Assembly: GCA_000711775.1 (NCBI GenBank)
Contig: ARYC01000304.1
Span: 62,001-126,000, forward strand
Source of the DNA: Oxytricha trifallax
Taxonomy: Eukaryota > Ciliophora > Spirotrichea > Sporadotrichida > Oxytrichidae
Direction: 5' to 3'
Length of the DNA stretch: 64,000 nt
The position numbers were made by a program, and so were the translations under genes. This document shows positions 57,801 to 64,000 of this stretch, in pieces (the first letter of the stretch is position 1; each line of letters opens with the position of its first letter). Below the pieces are notes generated by a model. That model saw only the letters and a list, made by a program, of their open reading frames with translations, did no database searches and had not been told where the DNA came from.

Positions 57801-58578
57801 AAAATTCTTTAGAGGGAGCTGGCTTCTCTTTCTTTTCTTCCTCTTAAGGCTTTTGTGGGCCTAGGTTTCTTCTCTTGCTGTCAGCTCCAGCATATATATA
57901 TATATATTCATTAATCTGGTGGCTGAATATTAGAGTAAAGTATCATACTAACTTCATACTTTGTCTGCGACTTTCGCTCTCTATGAAGCTTGCTCTATTC
58001 CTTCATCAAGAAGATGCTAGTACCAGATTTTTGTAGTGAGTTAAGCTTGAAATCTTACTTGAAATATAAGGGCACTTCTGCAGCTCTGAAAACAAGCTCT
58101 CACTTATCTTGATCCCTTGTATATCCTTATCTTCTTAAGAGATGCTGTATCTTTTCTTATGGGATTCCTGAATAATTTCTTTCAAGTAATCACTTTTAAT
58201 TGTTGCCAGTATGCCAAAGAGATAGTTCTTTTCAGGTGGTTTAGTTGACAACTACTTCTAAGTAGGAAGGTACTGCGAAACATTAGGGTCATTGTTAGCA
58301 TCATCAGATAAGTTAATCACTGAGATTTCTGGATAGTTTGGAATCTCTGCAAACTTTACATCTTAAGTTTTCAATGCTTTCCTCTCTTCGCAGAGTATCG
58401 CCCTTAGAAATGAAATGTTGGTACCTTCCATCGTTGGCAAGAACAAACCAACTACATAATCAAAATGAGTTACTATGAGTTCATTACCTTGCTGTATCAT
58501 GCAGCGATGCAAATCCTCCTTTCTTCTAAATCTTTGAATCAATTCTTGTGCTTGCACTCTTTTCATTGCATCATTCAT
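57793..58578 (-). CDS. TBE4 22-kDa-class protein
   Basis: First ATG of copy 3 is out of frame here (one base missing); in-frame start MNDAMKRVQAQELIQRF at 58578. VGLFLPTMEGTNISFLRAIL conserved; frame open through the SSKISSLTH region, with the conserved tail (GTSIFLMKEQSKLHRERK, YEVSMILYS) offset as in copy 1. A short TA microsatellite lies at 57893-57906 within the tail region. Confidence 0.75.
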
Positions 58579-59026
58579 TGACTCATCCTGTTTACAGATC
58601 CAAGAAATGATTTTCAAATTTAAGTTTATTGATTTCAATAATTTACCTCTGTAAAACTTACTATTAAATATGGGCATCATTTAGGAGGGCAACCTCTAAG
58701 AAGGATATGGAGAAGGTTTTGAGAACTGGTTTCAAACTTGAGAGATTGATATCAATTTCTACTGTTATAGTTCCATATGTTTTAATTTAAATTGGTACTT
58801 ACTTAATTAGGTGCACCTCCTAAATCGGTATGTGCTGTAATGAACTCATAATTGATAGAAATAATGGTTACTTTCGCATCCATATTTAGAGCTGGATCGT
58901 CTCTTAGCACTCATATATATTCTATAATACTCTTAAAACTTCCCTATAAACTTGTAGGCTTGCAAAGCTCTCATATAAGCTCTCAGCTATAGATGCGGTT
59001 TTATAATTTTAAATTCAAATTTAAAT

Positions 59027-60475
59027 ATGAGCGCTAACATTTTAAGAAAAACAACAGCACTTCCATCAAACTAAATGAGACTTACCTTTGGCAGCAATAA
59101 AAAGTGTGATAGCTGCGAGATGAACTCTCATAAAGAACTACCAGAGCTATCACTTGAGGTCTCTGTTATTAAAATAGAAATTAATAATAGAAAATAAATG
59201 GCAAACAAGTGTGTGGGAGACAGAGAGGATGAGAAATTTAGAAATGAAATTTCAATGTAAGCAGAGAAAGTTGAAGTATATTTTGTGAGAAGTGTGAAAG
59301 AGACTTCACTCATAAACCTAGCTGGTTCAGGCATATGTAGGAGCATAGAGAAGCCAAGCCTACTGTGTTCTTAAAGCATGACAAAATTGATGGGAAGTAT
59401 GATTGCTTTGAGTGCCATAAGTAGTATTCTAATACAAGAGACTTGAAGAAATATCTTTTAAAGACTCACAAGAAAGAAATAGAAATTTAAAAGCATGAAG
59501 TTGAGTTAAAGCTTCTCAAAAAAGAAAATCGAGGGAATATCTAAAGCGGTAGTGCATAAATAAGCTAGAGAATTAGACTACGTAAAGAAGGCACGCAACC
59601 AACTGACCTCTGAAATCACAAAAATCATGATCAAAGTTTAATACAAGAAAATACCAGTTATTGCGACGATATATTCAGGTACTTCTCTTTAAAGTTATCT
59701 AATTCTAGAGGACTCATTTGATAAGATGGTTATTAATGATCATCAATACGCATACAAGGTGTATCCCTTAAACTATCTCTTAAGTGATGATAAATATCAG
59801 ATGAAGTTTACAAATGAGTATCATGTACTCACTTAAGCAAAGTTTAAATATTGAAATTACTTAATCAAGCTAGATGCTATTCTCCTTGCCAAGGTTCATG
59901 TTGCTTTTAGACTGCCTCTATATGAAATGACCTCAGAGATTTCATTACTGATCAAATGAATCATAAGTAGATTGCTTTGATAGCAACTTAAACCTAACAA
60001 GGCATTGAAGAGCTACATAAGTTAGGCTTTATTCATAGAGATTTGAAGCCTGTGAATATTATGATAAACTTTTCACTTAAAAAAGTGACCTTTATTGACT
60101 TCAACAGAGCATTAACGGTGGAAGTATCAATGCTACGAAGTGTTATGGGAACTCCAGGCTGTTATCCTGAAAGAGAAGACTGGAGATATGGAGACTTTCA
60201 ATGTGATTTATGGGCAATGGCAGCAATAATAATAGAATGCGATATGCCTCGCAACGATTATTACTCAACAAGGTGTGAAGAAAAGAATGCGAAACAAAGT
60301 ATAAAGCAATTTATAGATAAAACAAGAGTATTATCTCAGGCAATGATATAGAAGGCTGAGTAGGTAATAATCAAACAACCTGCGATCAGACATATCGATA
60401 GAGCAAATATAATAGTGATTGAGTAAAATAAACTACAGACCACTTCCACATGATCCAAAAGTGCATTTTTAGTGA
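59027..60475 (+). CDS. TBE4 57-kDa-class protein, frame-broken
   Basis: Intact N-terminus MSANILRKTTALPSNQMRLT followed by FGSNKKCDSCEMNSHKELPE, which shows the region lost in copy 3. One base is missing in the first finger (near 59283), with other small indels before 59960. The kinase-like half is clean from 60043: KPVNIMINFSLKKVTFIDFN, MGTPGCYPEREDWRYGDFQ, CDLWAMAAIIIECDMPRND; again DFN. Stop TGA 60473-60475. Confidence 0.85.
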
Positions 60476-60591
60476 ATAAATTAAAAACATTTACTTTAAA
60501 ATTCACATTAAAACCAATTAATAACCCCACCCTAACAAATCCCTACAAATCAAAGCACTTATAAACCTCATTAAGAGGTTTTGGGGTTTTG

Positions 60592-62700
60592 AATAGTAAT
60601 TAAAATTTAATTACCATGTTTTTATATATTAAATTTAATAAAATTATCTTAATTATAAAATTAAATAGTATTAACAGCAGATCTAACACATCTCGTTTTT
60701 ATGATAAAAAGTAATGAGGTCTGCAATTCTATTCTATAAATAATTTTTACATTATAGCTATGCATTTATTTAAACATTTAAAAACTAAACCAAAATAAAT
60801 TGATTCGGTATATCTCATAATAATGTATGTTAAGAAATAAGATCATAGAATTAATAATTAAAAATTTTTATACTAATATTAATTTAAATTCAAAAGACTC
60901 TGTTGTTTTATTTAATCAAAGCCTATTGCTGTTCTCTTAATCTCTACTCAGCTTATTGCTGTTGCTATCTTCTGTAATTTTCCTAATCTCTTTGCTATTA
61001 TTGCCTCAATCTTTCTTAATCTCTGGCCGAATTATCTCTGTTTTGACTAGGTTGATTATTGGAGCTATTACCATTATGATTATTATTGTTATTTCCAGAT
61101 GAGGATGAGCCGCCTGAAGAGCCATCTTTGCAGGTACATCCACAGCATTTAATAATTTTAATAATGATAATCAATACAACAAGAGCGGCAACTGTATATA
61201 CAACTTGTATCAATACTTTGATGATATTTAACTGGTAGCCATCTTTTCCACACACATCGAAATCTATTTTTAGTGATTTTGTGTAGCAACCCAAAACCAC
61301 AATATATATCATGATTATAACTGGGAAAAATATTGACAAAAAGAAAGTAAGTAGTCTTTCACAAATTGTATCAGCATTGCTTGGTATAAATATTCTACCC
61401 ATACATAAAACTGTGCATGTGTGGAATAATGAGACAAATGTACTAAAAGCCGATAAGATCACCATGTTCATAATAACTAACTCAATTTAGCTGCTTTAAT
61501 CACAATCTAGTTCAGGCACTTCTTATTGGTAGGATATTACTGAGAATGCAAGGAAAGTTACAAAAGCACCCAGAACAAAAATAAAGATACAAGAGATTAA
61601 ATGACTCCCCATTATAAATAATTAATATATAATTAAGAGATCCAAGTAGGTTTTAAAATTAAATAAATGTATCAGGATATATAATATAATAATTAAAAAG
61701 TTTTTATTAGCATTCTTCAAGATTTTTTGATTATCTTATTCGTTATGTTTGAAATTTAATTCAAGTTTACATTATTAATATTTACAGATTGCTATCGTCT
61801 TAAAGTTAATTATAAATATATCTTACCACTTTTTCTATGATTTTTATGAACTAATTTTGCACTTCAAATGTAAATTGTAAAATTAATTCGATAATAAAAG
61901 TTTTTTAAAATAAATTAAATCAATCATTCATATATTGCTAATCACAATTTCATTTCGATAATGGTTAATTCTTTTAATTTGATCTCAAGATTTTACAAGT
62001 ATTTTATCTCCTTTTCCAGTCTGTTTTTAGTAATATATAGAGACCTCTTCTAATGTGTGTGCAGTTATTTTTAGTTTCTGATATAAAATTTTCTATAATA
62101 ACACTCAAACTCTTGTTCAATCTTTAATATTTTTGCGATTAGATGGCTTCTATTGTGTTGCATCAAAGCTGCTGATTTACTAATATAAAGGTTACAATTT
62201 TTCTCTGGGCATTGGTGCAATAATTATTCCATTTCAATTTTAATTATTATTAGCTGTTAGCTATTCAACCTTATAATTAAAATTGGCTTCAAGGTTTGAA
62301 TATGTATTTTTGTGGAAGAGTTTAAACACTTTGATTTTAAAATATTTTAATTACAGAGTTCACTATATTGATCAGCACCATAATTCATTCTTTTAATTAT
62401 TATTTTAATTTTTGAATCATAGATTAATAAATCTTGCTTAGCTTAATTTGATTAAACTTGTTTTGTAATTCATTCCCTCGTAGAATTTTAGTAAAATAAA
62501 AAAGATATTTCCTTGATGGGATGAGGAACTGGTAGGATATAATATTTATGGTATATTAAAATAAATCTATATATAAAATGATCTAGATGCGTTTATATGA
62601 TCCTATACATATTAATAAGGCATGAAAAATTTCCTATTAACTAGACATAAACTTTGACAAGTCAAGAAATTTACTAGGGTTTGATGAAAACTTATTTAAG
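60592..62700. repeat. tandem unit C
   Basis: Begins at the right target repeat of TBE4 with AATAGTAATT, the homologue of 48953 in unit A, so it lacks the part of unit B upstream of this word. Contains the AGCAGATCTAACACATC block, the third membrane gene and about 1 kb of DNA alignable with 49969-51030; similarity fades near 62700. Confidence 0.8.
60890..61612 (-). CDS. four-helix membrane protein, copy C (240 aa)
   Basis: ATG at 61612, TGA 60890-60892. Same plan: helix 1 after MGSHLISCIFI, helix 2 VILSAFSTFVSLFHTCTVL, helix 3 LLTFFLSIFFPVIIMIYIVV, helix 4 VVYTVAALVVLIIIIKII. Motifs CMGRIFIPSNADTICERLL, DVCGKDGYQLNI and CCGCTCKDGSSGG, then a Ser/Asn-rich stretch and an Arg/Gln-rich tail. Frame intact. 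Closest in sequence to copy B. Confidence 0.88.
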
Positions 62701-63415
62701 AGAGTGATTTATTCTTATTTATATTGTCAGTTAAACATCCGCATTATGGGGAAATTTTAAATTTAGTAAGCATATATATTTCTTCACTAAAGGAATTGCT
62801 AGTTACATCTAGTAAAATTCACTGATGATACTATTTAATTGATCTTGGATATAAAAGAATATTGACAGTCAAGAAATTAAATATTTTCATCAATAAGAAA
62901 GGGTAAAATAAAAAAATAGCTGTTAAAAGCAGCAAAACAAAACATAATGCAGATAAATTTAAAAGCGAAATTTCAGAACAATCTTATTAAATTGCTTATT
63001 TCTTAAAATTTATGAAAAACGGGCTTTCAACTCTCACTTACCATAAAAATGACTTATTACAAGATTTAGGTTCTAGCCTCATTTAAAATTAGCTATTATT
63101 TTTTATAAAAAAAATTCATTAATCTTAAATCCTGATCATTAATAAATCTCCTCATTAATGAAATAAAAGGAACTCATTTTTAAAAAATCGAAAACATGGA
63201 GGAGGTGGTTTGAATTAACCTGAATTATTGATTTTAAAAGCGGGTCGTAGGTAAATAAAATTAAAAAGTTGGAAAAGAAGTCAATAAAACTTTCTAATTT
63301 CAACATTCACTTTCTATAGTATTTTAAGACCCATACGAATATACATAGAATATATATTAATAACAGAAAATATTATTTCTTGATGATGATATTTTTCCAT
63401 AAATCTTGTCTTATC
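62701..63415. other. AT-rich DNA before TBE copy 5
   Basis: No coding frame or repeat that I can support. Confidence 0.5.
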
Positions 63416-63418
63416 ACT

Positions 63419-64000
63419 CAAAACCCCAAAACCCCTTAGTAAGGTTTATAAGTGCTTTGATTTGTAGGGAATAGTTGGGGTCTTATTGGGGTTAGTAGAC
63501 AAAATGCAGGTTTTATGTGAATTTAATGAATATTTAATGAGTATTAGTGTTATTAATTCAAACAAATTTTATCTGTTTATCATTATTGTATCTTTTGAAC
63601 TATGCTCTCTTTAATGAGTCAAGGATATCATCTAATGTTTATTGAGGATAGTTTGGAGCTCTCACGATAATCATTTATACTATGCTTTTAATTTCTTTGC
63701 AGAACTTTATGTGTTTCTAAGCCAAACTTATTGATTGCTTTTCATGTTTAGTACCAAAGTAAGACAAACTTTCCATATCACTTTCTAATATTATTGCAGC
63801 TACTGACCAAACATCCCATTAGACAGAACCATTTTCCACTTCACTTCTCTCTTATTGGGAAGTATCCGGGAGTCTCAAGTACCTATGCTAAAGTAACGAT
63901 CTCCTTATCTTAAAGCTCTATTGAGATCGATAACAACTACTTCTAATGAGCAGAGATTCATAATTACATTTTCAGGCTTCAAATCTCTATGAACATACCC
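63419..64000 (-). mobile_element. TBE transposon, copy 5 (left end only)
   Basis: CAAAACCCCAAAACCCCTTA begins at 63419 after ACT (63416-63418), an ANT target. Sequence and orientation follow copies 1 and 2. Only the 3' part of the 57-kDa-class gene is inside the window. Confidence 0.93.
63558..64000 (-). CDS. TBE5 57-kDa-class protein, 3' part
   Basis: Minus-strand kinase-like C-terminus aligning with 32000-32440 of copy 1; ends at TGA 63558-63560. The catalytic-loop end (HRDLKPENV-type) lies at the window edge. Small indels near 63690 and 63840-63870 suggest a broken copy. Confidence 0.7.

Larger units (their letters stand above)
56656..60591 (+). mobile_element. TBE transposon, copy 4 (3,936 bp), decayed
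   Basis: Left end CAAAATCCCAAAACCCCTTA (one change), right end complement of CAAAACCCCAAAACCTCTTA. Flanks are unequal: AGT at 56653-56655 and AAT at 60592-60594. Same orientation and subfamily as copy 3, with many small indels. Confidence 0.93.

Noticed and set aside
56653-60594. TBE4 ends redefined to give matching AGT repeats (right flank has AGT three bases further on)
   Set aside because: This would add AAT to the element end, which no other copy has; unequal flanks fit better.

Overview
The window looks like germline (micronuclear) DNA of a spirotrich ciliate, most probably Oxytricha trifallax / Sterkiella or a close relative. Three things show this. (1) Every real reading frame uses TAA and TAG as sense codons (Gln) and only TGA as stop; the frames found here run far past ordinary stops. 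(2) Five elements end in telomere-like C4A4 repeats (CAAAACCCCAAAACCCC), lie between 3-bp ANT target duplications and carry the three-gene cargo of TBE (telomere-bearing element) transposons, which are germline-limited in Oxytricha. (3) Host genes are cut into blocks (MDS) by short AT-rich internal eliminated sequences (IES) bounded by 4-13 bp direct repeats (pointers); removing the spacer and one pointer copy restores the protein in phase. No scrambled or inverted block was seen.

Layout. 1-990 (-): C2-domain protein with a Q/P/G-rich tail. 1756-3440 (+): RING-IBR-RING protein. 4549-6650 (-): coding blocks not identified. 7192-11503 (-): Ser/Thr kinase in many pieces, one large IES carrying a small foldback element. 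12372-14145 (-): Ser/Asn/Gln-rich protein, head to head with 14182-15196 (+), a BIVM-like protein. 15830-18307 (-): multi-pass membrane protein. 18639-21296 (+): 885-residue AT-hook protein without IES. 21525-21805: GC-rich island with inverted repeat. 22338-24856 (+): UBA + RING-IBR-RING membrane protein (599 aa after removing three IES and two introns). 25570-about 36100 (-): very large Cys-rich receptor-like protein, interrupted by TBE copy 1 (31861-35966). 36285-49066 (+): large ion-channel-like protein, interrupted inside a membrane helix by TBE copy 2 (40079-45046).

48839-62700 holds three tandem copies of a unit made of the 3' end of the channel gene plus a four-helix membrane protein gene (minus strand). 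The copies are separated by TBE copies 3 (51040-55089) and 4 (56656-60591). In both, homology between units starts exactly at the right end of the TBE, and copy 4 has unequal target repeats, which suggests that recombination between TBEs built the array. A fifth TBE starts at 63419 and runs off the window.

Each TBE has the same plan: a 57-kDa-class zinc-finger/kinase-like gene and a 22-kDa-class gene transcribed divergently, and a transposase gene convergent with the latter. Copy 3 carries an uninterrupted transposase with a D,D,E triad. Copy 2 has been hit by two further non-autonomous foldback elements. Large stretches between genes are AT-rich and hold nothing I can name.
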